Positions 8,086 through 16,464 of a DNA stretch of 64,000 nt are shown piece after piece (positions within the stretch are counted from its first letter, which is position 1; each line of letters begins with the position of its first letter). The DNA comes from an uncultured Paracoccaceae bacterium (lineage in GTDB: Bacteria; Pseudomonadota; Alphaproteobacteria; Rhodobacterales; Rhodobacteraceae): NCBI GenBank assembly GCA_947503925.1, contig CANNFQ010000011.1, forward strand, positions 81,138-145,137, given 5' to 3'. Position numbers and translations under genes: made by a program. The notes under the pieces are model-generated. The model did not search any database. It had not been told where the DNA came from and saw only the letters and a program-made list of their open reading frames with translations.

Positions 8086-8310
8086 GGGGCTGGTCTGAGC
8101 AGGCTTCCTTTGCCCAACTCGGCAGCGATGCCATCAGTTTCACCCAATGCGTGTCGCTACTTTCCCGATACATTCTGCTTGCAGATAACAGATCTTGGCG
8201 CTGACTTGCCGTGCGACACGGACGCTGCTTCTAGGATGTGGTCATGTGCCGAGTGGCAGCACGCAAAAGCCTAAGCGCTGCACGTCACGCTTGGACGAAG
8301 ACCGCTGACG

Positions 8311-8355
8311 TCAAAAACAGAAATGGGGCGCGGCCCATATCCAGGACGCGCCCCA
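8311..8355 (-). terminator. Rho-independent terminator of the membrane/VWA operon
   Basis: A 9-bp perfect inverted repeat (TGGGGCGCG at 8324-8332 and CGCGCCCCA at 8347-8355) is followed, reading leftward, by a T-rich tail (ATTTCTGTTTTTG). It lies just past the stop of the VWA-like gene. Confidence 0.75.
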
Positions 8356-8377
8356 CAAACTCGAGTGTATGCATTGC

Positions 8378-9244
8378 CTATGACAACGCGACATAATTCA
8401 GCGCCGCGTTCCGGTCACGGATGATGTTGTCGATCCATGCGCGATGGGCTTGCCCCTGGCGCTGTCGATCCTTGGCGCGCAAGATATGAAGCAGCGTGAC
8501 TTTTGCGCCCCCAAAGTCGGGTTGGTAAAATCCAGCCAGTTCCTGTGGCATGTTCAAGATCAGGCGGTTGGGAGAGGACGTGTAGGCCGACAGCCCCTGA
8601 TTGATGTGCTGAAGGGCATCAGAAACGACAACGACTTCTTTCTGCTCGCCTTCATATGCGTTCAGGATGGACGAAATCTGACTCAGAGCCTCTAGGAACG
8701 GCGTCTGCTTCTTCTCAAGCACAGCCCGCAAACTCCGCGCCTCACGCACATATTCAGCAAGGAATTGCGAGGTCCATGCCGCCTCAAGCTGGTTTGGGTC
8801 GCTCTCCCAGGCTGACTTATCGACCGCGCGAGGCGGTGACACGCGATTGAAGCGCTCTTCCAAGGGTTCCTCTGGGTCGGCCGTCAAGCCGACGAGGATC
8901 AATCGATCACCTTCGCGAAGATCGGCAACGGCGTCGGTTTCCACAAACCGTGTGATCAACCTGTCCTGAACCGCAGTGTTACGGTCAGAACTGTCGATCA
9001 GCACGATCCGCAGCTTGCGCGGCACCGGTTCACGCGTAACCGGCTTGTTGGAATTCACCATTTGCGCAAACCCGGCGAAGGCGACGATTGTCGCTGCGCC
9101 ACCCAGCAACAGGCCGCGCCGCATAAGCACTGGTTTTCCGCGCGTCACCGCGGCTGCGCCAGCGGTGCGCTTGCGTGCTTTCGTGCGCTTGGCTGAGCCA
9201 CCAAACTTCGATGAAAATTGCTTTGCCAGATCTTTGTTAGACAT
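8378..9244 (-). CDS. Membrane-anchored VWA-like protein
   Basis: The 288-aa protein has a basic Lys/Arg-rich N-terminus (GSAKRTKARKR), one membrane segment (about residues 43-62, LLLGGAATIVAFAGFAQMV) and a periplasm-facing region. That region starts with LRIVLIDSSDR, reminiscent of the first MIDAS motif of von Willebrand A domains, and later has a VVVVSDAL segment that could supply the MIDAS Asp. The first motif is DSSD rather than strict DxSxS, so the VWA call is tentative. The ATG at 9244 overlaps the upstream gene by 8 bp; a longer in-frame reading would run into that gene. It is last of a three-gene operon. Function is unknown; VWA proteins usually mediate metal-dependent protein contacts. 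Confidence 0.65.
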   Translation of the reverse strand: MSNKDLAKQFSSKFGGSAKRTKARKRTAGAAAVTRGKPVLMRRGLLLGGAATIVAFAGFAQMVNSNKPVTREPVPRKLRIVLIDSSDRNTAVQDRLITRFVETDAVADLREGDRLILVGLTADPEEPLEERFNRVSPPRAVDKSAWESDPNQLEAAWTSQFLAEYVREARSLRAVLEKKQTPFLEALSQISSILNAYEGEQKEVVVVSDALQHINQGLSAYTSSPNRLILNMPQELAGFYQPDFGGAKVTLLHILRAKDRQRQGQAHRAWIDNIIRDRNAALNYVALS

Positions 9245-10631
9245 TTTGACCTCCGATTTGCAGGGGGGGATGGATAGTGGTCCCGAAAGGCATGAAGAGA
9301 GCTTGGGACACGATTTTCTCGACCTTCTCGCGCGCTGCGCGCGCCGCATCGACAACGGCCTTTGCGTTTGAAACCAATTCGGTCGTCTGGTCCGCGATCG
9401 CTTCGACGTCGGTCATCGGGCGCGTCAAATCGCTGATGTCGATCGGCTGATTCAGGTAGTCTGGGGAAAGACCATGCGGGTTCAACATCTCGCGCAGGAC
9501 CGAACGGCGATACATGACCATCTCATTGGTAGAGGCCGCCAGTGACCTTTGTTGCTCTTCAAATTGCTGCGCGAACGTTTTGGACGCTGCCAACATATCA
9601 GTCGCGAGGCCCGCACCTGTCGCAGCGTCGTCGGCAATGTCATCCAGCTCTTCCAAAGCATCATCGGCGAAGCTGCGCACGTCTTCGGCATAGTCAGCCT
9701 GATTGTGACGAACAGCATCTTGTGCCTGCGTCAGCCGTTGCCCCAACTCTCCATAGCCAAGGTGGGGGTCCTGTGACCCGTAGAACTTGACGCACCAGGC
9801 CGAGGCAAGAACAAGACCGAAGCCTGCAAGCAAGAGGCCGGTCATGTCGCCGACATTCAGCGGATTGCGCAGAAAGCTGACGAAGGCCTCTGCAAAGTCA
9901 CCGCTTGACGCGCGAAAGTGACCAAGCAGGAAATTCGTCACGATGATCCATACCACTGACAGAATGCACAGGCCACGAAACAGCCACGCCGATGCGCCTG
10001 AAGAATTGCGCTTTTGCGCTCGCGGCAACATGACACTGCCCATGAGGTAGCCTCCCAAACCGATGTTCGAGGTCGCTGCGACCAGCGCCAGGCCAACGGC
10101 AGCCGCTGCTCCGGACGAACCGGTTTGGCCCAAGAACGTCATGGCGGTGACCAGTGCTTCAACGCCGATAAATCCGATGGCATAGCCGACAATTGTGCCA
10201 GACGTGTCTGGTTGCGGCGGGCGGGTAAGCCCATGACGTGTGGCCTCGGCAGAAACTGCGACATCAGCAGCCAGACGCGTCGCCTCAAGATCGTCGGCTG
10301 AAGAAGAATGCTGGCGGTGTGTCGTCACGATCCGGTTCAGCAGCTTGGTCAAAGCCTGTTCCGGAGCATCGCTGGCGATCGAAACACGATCGCGCAGAGT
10401 TGCAAGTTCGCCCTCTTGTGCGTGATGCTCAGCGGCAGATTGCGACAGCTCCAGGCGGGCGAGATCCATGATCTGCGTTTCAACCTCGTCTTCTGTCGGG
10501 GTTGCTGGCAGGTCTGTGCCGCCAGACTTGATTTTGACACTTGCCCAACGGATGGCGTCCTCTTTCACATCCGTTCGGTCAAGCGGCCAGGCACTGAATT
10601 CCGTGTGTTCGCTTTCATACAGGTCTTTCAT
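9237..10631 (-). CDS. Multi-pass membrane protein of unknown function with coiled-coil flanks
   Basis: The ATG at 10631 has a GAGGAGAATG site just upstream, which decides it over an upstream in-frame extension. The 464-aa product starts with an acidic soluble region with helical stretches (ETQIMDLARLELSQSAAEHHAQEGELATLRDRV). Four hydrophobic segments follow in the middle (IVGYAIGFIGVEALVTAMTF; AAVGLALVAATSNIGLGGYL; GLCILSVVWIIVTNFLLG; MTGLLLAGFGLVLASAW). The C-terminal soluble region is helical (LEELDDIADDAATGAG). This layout suggests an inner-membrane scaffold. It overlaps the VWA-like gene by 8 bp and follows a small two-helix membrane protein by 10 bp, so the three products likely form a complex. 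I do not recognise the family. Confidence 0.7.
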   Translation of the reverse strand: MKDLYESEHTEFSAWPLDRTDVKEDAIRWASVKIKSGGTDLPATPTEDEVETQIMDLARLELSQSAAEHHAQEGELATLRDRVSIASDAPEQALTKLLNRIVTTHRQHSSSADDLEATRLAADVAVSAEATRHGLTRPPQPDTSGTIVGYAIGFIGVEALVTAMTFLGQTGSSGAAAAVGLALVAATSNIGLGGYLMGSVMLPRAQKRNSSGASAWLFRGLCILSVVWIIVTNFLLGHFRASSGDFAEAFVSFLRNPLNVGDMTGLLLAGFGLVLASAWCVKFYGSQDPHLGYGELGQRLTQAQDAVRHNQADYAEDVRSFADDALEELDDIADDAATGAGLATDMLAASKTFAQQFEEQQRSLAASTNEMVMYRRSVLREMLNPHGLSPDYLNQPIDISDLTRPMTDVEAIADQTTELVSNAKAVVDAARAAREKVEKIVSQALFMPFGTTIHPPLQIGGQNV

Positions 10632-10641
10632 TTCATTCTCC

Positions 10642-11010
10642 TCACGACATGAAATATGTGAACAGCAAACCGACCGCGCCGACGGCGAGGGCGACTTGGA
10701 TGTTGGTGCGGGTCTGGTCGTCATCCGATTGCGTAAAGAGCTTCGCGATGAAGAAGACGAGATAGACCATCAGCATCGCTGCGGCGGCATCCACGAACGG
10801 GGAAAGGTCAGCGGGGATGCTAACCCCAGCATCCGGCTGACAGAGCTCAAGACGCGGGTTCGCGTCACACTGGTGCGCAGGAAGAGCCTCACCGATGTTG
10901 TGCGGAAGCGCACTTGGCTCGGCATGTACCTGCACGTAGTGATCTGCGTTTGCGTCGCCGGCCACGTCAGACGATGCGATGGTAACGGGGGGTCGGGATG
11001 CGATGCTCAT
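10642..11010 (-). CDS. Small two-helix membrane protein
   Basis: A 122-aa product has a polar N-terminal half and two hydrophobic helices at the C-terminal end (AAAAMLMVYLVFFIAKLF and VALAVGAVGLLFTYFM) joined by a charged loop (TQSDDDQTRT). It is first in the leftward operon with the multi-pass protein (10-bp gap) and the VWA-like protein. Such small membrane proteins often nucleate complexes. No family is recognised. Confidence 0.6.
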   Translation of the reverse strand: MSIASRPPVTIASSDVAGDANADHYVQVHAEPSALPHNIGEALPAHQCDANPRLELCQPDAGVSIPADLSPFVDAAAAMLMVYLVFFIAKLFTQSDDDQTRTNIQVALAVGAVGLLFTYFMS

Positions 11011-11645
11011 GCGCGAGTCTTACGCGCAATACGCGCGTAAATTTCAGGCGCGAAAAGCGGTGCAAATTGGTGCGATACTGTGGAAAAAGGTGTTAAATAT
11101 CAGAAATTGTTTCGAAAATTTCTTCAATTAAATCTTCATTAACCTGCAGTCGGCTAGTCTTGCCCTGCTTGGAATCGCGTGTCAACCGTCGTCGCTTCGA
11201 AGTTGCCCCAATTTCTGCCGACCTGTCGGCAAGGTCGAGCGCATGTGAAGCACCGTGTTGTGAAACTGCACCGCTGAGCACCCATATAACATGTACCGTT
11301 CAAGGGAAGTAGGAAAATATTGACAGGATCAGCACCGGGGCACCAATATGTTGTGCAATAGATATAATTCCATGACCGCGCTGACAACGTCGCGCAGCGG
11401 AATGTCATGGGCAGAGGCAGAAAATTCTCGGCAGGCGTTGGCAATCGCTTCTGGGAGAGGAGAACGGGCAGTGGATGCAGGGTCCATGAAATCTCTTTGC
11501 ACCCGACAGCTTGGCTATTATGGTGGCAGGGTTTTTTCCGCGACCGATTCCTTGGGGCTTAGGGTGTTCGTACCCGTCCGGGCTGCTAGGGACCTGGTCA
11601 CCGGTCGGCAAAAACACCTAGGACGAATATAAGGGGCGCGGTGGA
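11011..11645. other. 635-bp intergenic region, divergent promoters
   Basis: This gap separates the leftward membrane/VWA operon from the rightward HhH-like gene and should contain both promoters. It holds an AT-rich stretch near 11090-11150 (including TCTTCAATTAAATCTTCATT) suited to promoter function. A 62-aa leftward ORF at 11093-11281 has no recognisable features and is probably spurious. No repeats or RNA gene were seen. Confidence 0.4.
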
Positions 11646-12041
11646 ATGAATGGACCGCGAAAATGCATGGATGAATTTGCAGTGGACGACTCCGCTGAAC
11701 GTGAATTTCTATTACCTGACGAAGACGTTGCTTCAAACCCGATTGGAACGAAACAGGCAGCCAAGCACAAGTGCGCGTACAATCAGCACATTGCCGATGC
11801 GCCGCAGGATCTGAAACCGGTGCCGCGAAGAAGTGTGCTGATTGCAGACTCATATTCCCACAAGGACCGGGCCGCGGAAGAAGTCGCTGTTGCCTTGGTC
11901 AAAGCGGGGTATCAAACGCTGGGTCATTTGATGAATCGTACCCAGGCCGACCTGCAAGACGAGTTGAACTTGCGAGAAAAGGCCGTTCGCGCTTACGCAA
12001 AAGGCCTCAGAAAGTTTCACTTCTACTTGGCCGAAAAGTAG
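11646..12041 (+). CDS. Small protein with helix-hairpin-helix-like C-terminus
   Basis: The 131-aa product has a charged, low-complexity N-terminal half. Its C-terminal ~50 residues (AVALVKAGYQTLGHLMNRTQADLQDELNLREKAVRAYAKGLRKF) resemble the helix-hairpin-helix arrangement of the RNA polymerase alpha C-terminal domain, where a TLGHL-type turn precedes a helix and a final basic helix. A DNA- or protein-binding role is an inference from this resemblance. It is convergent with the next gene, whose stop lies 1 bp away. Start at 11646 has a weak GGTGGA upstream; an ATG at 11667 is an alternative. Confidence 0.55.
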   Translation: MNGPRKCMDEFAVDDSAEREFLLPDEDVASNPIGTKQAAKHKCAYNQHIADAPQDLKPVPRRSVLIADSYSHKDRAAEEVAVALVKAGYQTLGHLMNRTQADLQDELNLREKAVRAYAKGLRKFHFYLAEK

Positions 12042-12042
12042 G

Positions 12043-12852
12043 TCAGCCCGACGGCGAAGGTGCTGGCCATATAAGCGGCAGCAATTCACCATATGCCGGA
12101 CGCTTTTTCATCTTGGCACCTGTTCGATGCTCCGGATCCGAGCGGTTGGTGATCTTGTAGATGGGCAATTCCGCATCAGTCTTGTCCGTGATCCGAACAA
12201 ATTTTCGAAGCCTTTTGGCAAGTGGCAGCGTCACCGGATGGCCTGCCGCGGCGTCCTCGAAAACGCCAAGTTCTCCGAAGCTGCCGGTATAGCCCATCAG
12301 TTGGCTTGTCACTGAAGCAGATCTGTTCGCGTAGAAGTCCGAGAACCATGGGTGAACCATGTAACCGGCCCACCTGACTTCCACCACATCTTCAAGGCGG
12401 CGGCTATCGTCGGGGTCATCCACCATCAGTTCGCGCAGACAGGCCACGACCAACATCGTAGAATAGAATGAAACGGGTTGCTTGAACCTGAGACTTTTGA
12501 TTTTCCTGAAGTCCAGGTTTGTGAGTGTCAGCTCCGCCAACTTCCGCTCACGTTTCGCCAAACGGGTTGCGGTGTCCATGTCTTCGCGATGCTCGATACC
12601 CAACCAACGGTCCGGAATATTCTGTACCGCTCGGTCAAGGACAGCGTTCAGTTGTCTCTCAACTACGGTGACATTCAGTTCTTTCAGCCTGTCGTTCAGA
12701 TAGTCCACGAAGCCGGCGAGATAGAAATAGTTGGATTTTGCAAAGTCGCTTTGCCAACCAACAGGCCAGTGATGTGCGTTGCTTTCGCAAACTTGCAAAA
12801 AGCTTGTCGGCAATTGGGGGAAAGGGCTGCCGCCCTCAATTGGTCCTTCCAA
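12043..12852 (-). CDS. Unknown 269-aa protein
   Basis: A soluble-looking protein rich in charged residues and aromatic motifs (WPVGWQSDFAKSNYFYLAGFVDYLNDRL; VRWAGYMVHPWFSDFYANRS). No signal peptide, membrane helix or known catalytic motif was seen. The stop codon is 1 bp from that of the convergent HhH-like gene. Codon use looks ordinary for the window. Function unknown; the surrounding set of unfamiliar genes (8.4-14.2 kb) would fit an accessory or defence-type island, but this is not demonstrated. Confidence 0.6.
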   Translation of the reverse strand: MEGPIEGGSPFPQLPTSFLQVCESNAHHWPVGWQSDFAKSNYFYLAGFVDYLNDRLKELNVTVVERQLNAVLDRAVQNIPDRWLGIEHREDMDTATRLAKRERKLAELTLTNLDFRKIKSLRFKQPVSFYSTMLVVACLRELMVDDPDDSRRLEDVVEVRWAGYMVHPWFSDFYANRSASVTSQLMGYTGSFGELGVFEDAAAGHPVTLPLAKRLRKFVRITDKTDAELPIYKITNRSDPEHRTGAKMKKRPAYGELLPLIWPAPSPSG

Positions 12853-13167
12853 AATTATTCCCCCAGAAAGTAGTACTTAACACTTTTTTTCACCTTTTTA
12901 CTGGAATTTCCCGTTTTGTCTACACGCGCAGCGTGTCATGAATGACAACCTCGCCGCTGACCATATGCATCAAGCGATGACACGCGAAACATCGCGCCGG
13001 TTGGTTACTCGAAATGCCGCTAGATAGTGGCCATTGCTGCATATGCGAAACTGCTCAAGAACGACAGCCAACGTGCCATCAGCGGCATTGCGCTTCGTTG
13101 CGCCGAATTCCTACAATTCGGATTTTCAACCCCACGGACATTTGGTCTTTGACCTGCAATGCCGTAC
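12853..13167. other. 315-bp intergenic region
   Basis: The gap between the 269-aa gene and the truncated MBL gene has an AT-rich start (CACTTTTTTTCACCTTTTTA near 12880-12900) that could hold the leftward promoter. No ORF or RNA gene can be supported here. Confidence 0.3.
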
Positions 13168-14226
13168 TCAGACTTGTGCCAGCTCTGACAGCAATGTCTG
13201 TATCTGCGAATTGGTGACAACGATCAGGGCGCCATGTGATGCCAGTGCACGGGTCACCGCTGCACCGGGGTGTTGCCAGTCCTTGATGGCATCCGCCGCG
13301 ACCACACCGAATGCCGGGGATGTTCCTTCCAAGAGCCGCTCGTGGAAGTCGAGGTCAGAGCCATGATGCGGCATCGTGACGGTCACGATTTTTTCCAAAT
13401 GGCCCGCAAAATGGTTCAAGAGCGCATCGTACTTGCCTTCACTGTTCAATTTTGCGTCGCCCGTGGCCAGCCAAGCGAGACGACCATGCGCATGCGCAGC
13501 GCTCCAACCCGAATGCGACAGCTTGTGCCAACTTTGCGCGGCAGCTGTGCCCAATGGACCTGAGAAGAGACAAAGCGACGTCAGATTCAGGTTGTGGTGA
13601 CATGCCTTGTAGGCATCCTTCAATTCACTCGCACGATTGCTCAGAAGGTCGAGCACAAAATTCGGATCGTCCAACTGCACTTCGAGCTTCGCTTCTGACA
13701 GTCCCAATGGTGCCGCGAGCTTGGCCAGGAAACCATCTTTGGCAAGTGCGATGGATTGGTCGACAAAAGGTGCGAGAAGCCAGGCTTTCTCCCAGTCATC
13801 GAAGCCAGACACACGAATGCCCGATGTAACTGGGATGATCGTCGCACGCCGTTCAGCAGGTGACGCACCCGCCGGCTCTGCCGTCCCCTGCCCCACCAGC
13901 TTCCAACCATATCCGCGACCCTCCCCGGACGTGCCCGGGTCCCCATCGAGCGGTGCATCATCTCGCGTTCCGCTTCCCGGTGCGCCGCCTTCTCCTCTGC
14001 GAACCAGGAGAATGTTGCGGGGCTCAAACCGAGACATGGCTTCAACAGGATTTGCAATGAAAGAACGATAGAATGCACTCCCTGCAGAAGCAGGGTCCTC
14101 TGCTGCCGACTTCGCGAAAGCGACAAGACGATCTTTCATCCCGACAAGTGGCATCATGACGGTATCGACTGCGAATTTGCCATCGGAGATGAGCTTCTCG
14201 ACGCCGTTCACATGGTCGGCGTGCAT
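13168..14226 (-). pseudogene. Metallo-beta-lactamase-fold hydrolase (ComEC-like), 5' truncated
   Basis: The frame opens with SHMHADHVNG, the HxHxDH zinc-binding motif of the metallo-beta-lactamase superfamily. In intact family members this motif lies well inside the protein, after the first strands. An in-frame TGA lies five codons upstream, so the N-terminal ~50-80 residues are missing. The rest is family-like: a later VTMPHHGSDLDFH block and a WQHPGAAVTRALASHG segment recall the ComEC/Rec2-type MBL domain, with an unusual Gly/Ser/Pro-rich insert (GEGGAPGSGTRDDAPLDGD) in between. The upstream boundary coincides with sequence resembling an insertion-sequence end, so disruption by a mobile element is likely. 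Any residual product would lack the start of the fold. Confidence 0.6.
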
Positions 14227-14290
14227 ATGTGACAGTGATCAGCCCCACTGAAGTGGTCCAGTTTGAATGTTAGCGCACGATTGGCCCCTC
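14227..14290. repeat. Possible insertion-sequence end at the MBL gene breakpoint
   Basis: Exactly where the MBL reading frame is lost, the sequence reads GATCAGCCCCACTGAAGTGG followed by TCCAGTTTGAA. On the other strand this begins GGACCACTTCAGTGGGG, similar in style to terminal inverted repeats of IS elements. No transposase or second end was found, so this is a scar at most. Confidence 0.3.
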
Positions 14291-14551
14291 ACTGCTTCGC
14301 AACCCTGTGTCCACCTGCCCTGCCCACGACATCAAAATCTAAACTAACAAGTCGCCGATAAGCGCCGCGCAGCTAGGTTGCGGAGTTTTCGATGGGTCGC
14401 AATACCGTCGTGATTTAGAGACTATGGCATGACAATTCGAGCGCCAATAACGCCAATCATATAGTTTGCATCATCTGGGAGGTCAGAACGAGATTGCGCT
14501 ACAAACTGCCGTAAGTTGGAGAATGGCGTTGCATCAGCTAGCTGTTCTCAT

Positions 14552-14575
14552 TTATGACTGACTGGTCAGTTATAA
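14552..14575. promoter_or_regulatory. Palindromic TetR-type operator
   Basis: A 24-bp near-perfect inverted repeat (TTATGACTGAC, two centre bases, GTCAGTTATAA) sits just upstream of the first gene of an operon that ends with a TetR regulator. Size, symmetry and the GACTG/CAGTC core fit a TetR-family operator, so autoregulation is likely. Confidence 0.65.
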
Positions 14576-14587
14576 ATGGAGTCGAAG

Positions 14588-15187
14588 ATGCAGGTTGATT
14601 GGGATCCCCCCGAACCAAGGTCTGGCGCAATCGGTCAGTGGGATCGTTTCGTTGGGCCGGGTGCAACGAATGCTGAAGAGTGGATTCAGCTTATTCTGGG
14701 TGCCGGTATCGCAGTAGCCTGCATTGCAGTGTTTTGGGTGGATGCCCCAGTTTGGTCGGTTTGGTATCACTATGCCTTGGTCGTCTTGCTCGGCCTAGAT
14801 ATCGGTGGCGGTATTGTCACCAACGCGACGAACTCAGCGAAACGCTGGTACCATCGCAGCGGACACGGTGCCGGAAAGCACTTGCTGTTCGTTTCAACAC
14901 ATGTGCTTCATCTGGCCGTGATGGCGCTGTTCTTTGCAAGTGACGCTATCTCATTTTTCGCCGCGTCAGCGATCATGTTTGCTGTCAGCGCCATCGTCAT
15001 TGTTTCCTCCCCTCTCTACATACAAAGACCAATTGCATATGGGCTCTTTGCATTGATCGTCGTCGCTTCAATGATGCCGATCTTCGAGATCGAAGGCCTG
15101 GCATGGTTCATGCCCTTGATGGCGTTGAAACTTCTTCTGGGCCATTTGACCAAAGAGGCTCCTTTCAGGCCGGAAGTTAAGCAATGA
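14588..15187 (+). CDS. Integral membrane protein of unknown function
   Basis: Five to six hydrophobic segments (LILGAGIAVACIAVFWV; YYALVVLLGLDIGGGIV region; LLFVSTHVLHLAVMALFFA; AASAIMFAVSAIVIVSS; YGLFALIVVASMMPIF) span a 199-aa protein with short loops. The ATG at 14588 has GGAG six bases upstream; an ATG at 14576 directly abuts the palindromic operator and lacks a ribosome-binding site, so the downstream start is preferred. The stop overlaps the start of the GNAT gene (AATGA). Family unknown; possibly a small transporter or carotenoid/lipid-related membrane protein. Confidence 0.7.
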   Translation: MQVDWDPPEPRSGAIGQWDRFVGPGATNAEEWIQLILGAGIAVACIAVFWVDAPVWSVWYHYALVVLLGLDIGGGIVTNATNSAKRWYHRSGHGAGKHLLFVSTHVLHLAVMALFFASDAISFFAASAIMFAVSAIVIVSSPLYIQRPIAYGLFALIVVASMMPIFEIEGLAWFMPLMALKLLLGHLTKEAPFRPEVKQ

Positions 15188-15789
15188 AGCCCCGTGCCAC
15201 GGAACTCACCGCAAAACTTGGACCGGAAGAACGGGAGGCGACCGCGAGATTACTAGCTTCAGAGTTCAAGAATGATCAGGGGATATGCTCGCTATGGGGA
15301 GACAAAGATCAAGAGGTCGATGAAGACGAACTGAAGATCTGGTTCGGCGCCCTCCTCTCTCTACTAGACGCTCCAGGATCGGTGGTGATCGCAAAGACCT
15401 TTGATGAGGTGTCAGGTGTCATTGTCCGGACGATCAAAGCAAAACCTCCTGGCACTCAAAAATACTTCTCTTGGCTTTGGAAGGTCCTTACAACACTGGG
15501 TCTTGGGGTCGTTATTGCGACTGCGCGGCACGATCGAGCCAGATCTTCGCACTTACCAAGAGACGCAACTCACCTCGTCGAATTTGTCTGTGTCTCACCA
15601 AAGAGACGCGGATTTGGAATTGCAAAAATGCTCTTGAATGTAACGCCGCGCATGGAAACCACACCCCTCGTTCAATGGCTCGAAACAACAAAGATCAAGA
15701 ACGTAGAGATCTTCGAGCGCTGTGGATTCTCAGAGACCTCTCGATATCAGGACAAAGGCGTCCTAAACATCTGCATGACAAAGTCCTAA
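15184..15789 (+). CDS. GNAT-family N-acetyltransferase
   Basis: The 201-aa protein shows the GNAT acetyl-CoA-binding motif A (LVEFVCVSPKRRGFGIAKMLL, about residues 131-151, RxxGxG/A type) and motif B near the C-terminus (VEIFERCGFSE). These enzymes transfer an acetyl group from acetyl-CoA to an amine; the substrate is unknown. The first 100 residues are less typical, with an acidic stretch (QEVDEDELKIW). It overlaps the upstream membrane-protein gene by 4 bp and lies 18 bp before the TetR gene, so the three form one operon. Confidence 0.8.
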   Translation: MKPRATELTAKLGPEEREATARLLASEFKNDQGICSLWGDKDQEVDEDELKIWFGALLSLLDAPGSVVIAKTFDEVSGVIVRTIKAKPPGTQKYFSWLWKVLTTLGLGVVIATARHDRARSSHLPRDATHLVEFVCVSPKRRGFGIAKMLLNVTPRMETTPLVQWLETTKIKNVEIFERCGFSETSRYQDKGVLNICMTKS

Positions 15790-15807
15790 ACCCAATGAGG
15801 TGATAAT

Positions 15808-16419
15808 TTGTGTGCGCGCCCCAACGTCTCTGAACAACGCATTCCTCAGATCCTGGAAGCAGCGCTTCGCATTTTTGGTGAACAAGGGCTCACAGAGGCG
15901 AGGATGGAAGACATCGCCGAAGCAGCGGGGCTGAGTAAGGCGACTATTTATCTCTATTTTGACAGCAAAGATGTTCTGATCGAGAAGCTTCTTTTCTCCT
16001 ATCTTGATCAGACACTCGCCGCTTTGGGCGAGGTTTCTACCGAACACGACACAACGCGTTCAACGCTGAAGGCGTGGGTTAGCCGGTTCACAACAGAGCT
16101 AGAAGAAAATATTGGCTACACCCATCTTGGTCTCGAGTTCCTTTCACTCGCCGCGCGAAAAACCGAGCTGCGCGCCGCACTAACGTCATACTACACCAAG
16201 TACAGCGAACTCATTGCACAGATCTTGCAGGATGGAACTGAAAGTGGCGAGCTGGACCGCCACGACACAGCGACTGTTGCATCTGCCATCATCGCTTCTT
16301 GCGAGGGCATGCATCTCATCTGGCTCATGGCAGAACCAAAGCCGTCCCTAAACGTCCAAATATGGGCAATGGTTGAGACAACTTTGAACGCCGTTGCGAC
16401 TTCGAATCCAAAGTCCTAG
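15808..16419 (+). CDS. TetR-family transcriptional regulator
   Basis: An N-terminal helix-turn-helix of the TetR type is clear (ILEAALRIFGEQGLTEARMEDIAEAAGLSKATIYLYFDSKDVLIEKL, about residues 14-60). The C-terminal ligand domain is variable, as expected. The start is a TTG at 15808 preceded by GAGG; no ATG fits. As third gene of the membrane protein/GNAT operon it probably binds the palindrome at 14552-14575 and represses its own operon until an effector binds. Confidence 0.9.
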   Translation: MCARPNVSEQRIPQILEAALRIFGEQGLTEARMEDIAEAAGLSKATIYLYFDSKDVLIEKLLFSYLDQTLAALGEVSTEHDTTRSTLKAWVSRFTTELEENIGYTHLGLEFLSLAARKTELRAALTSYYTKYSELIAQILQDGTESGELDRHDTATVASAIIASCEGMHLIWLMAEPKPSLNVQIWAMVETTLNAVATSNPKS

Positions 16420-16464
16420 CGCAAACACAACCTGCAATATTTCACCCGCCGTTTCATTCTAGAA

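Larger units (their letters stand above)
14227..14587. other. 361-bp gene-free region
   Basis: Apart from the possible IS end at its left and the TetR-type operator at its right, I see no gene or repeat in this stretch. Confidence 0.4.

Noticed and set aside
9237..9355. Longer start for the VWA-like gene
   Set aside because: It would overlap the upstream gene extensively; the 8-bp overlap start is standard.
11093..11281. 62-codon leftward ORF in an intergenic region
   Set aside because: No ribosome-binding site and no conserved pattern seen.
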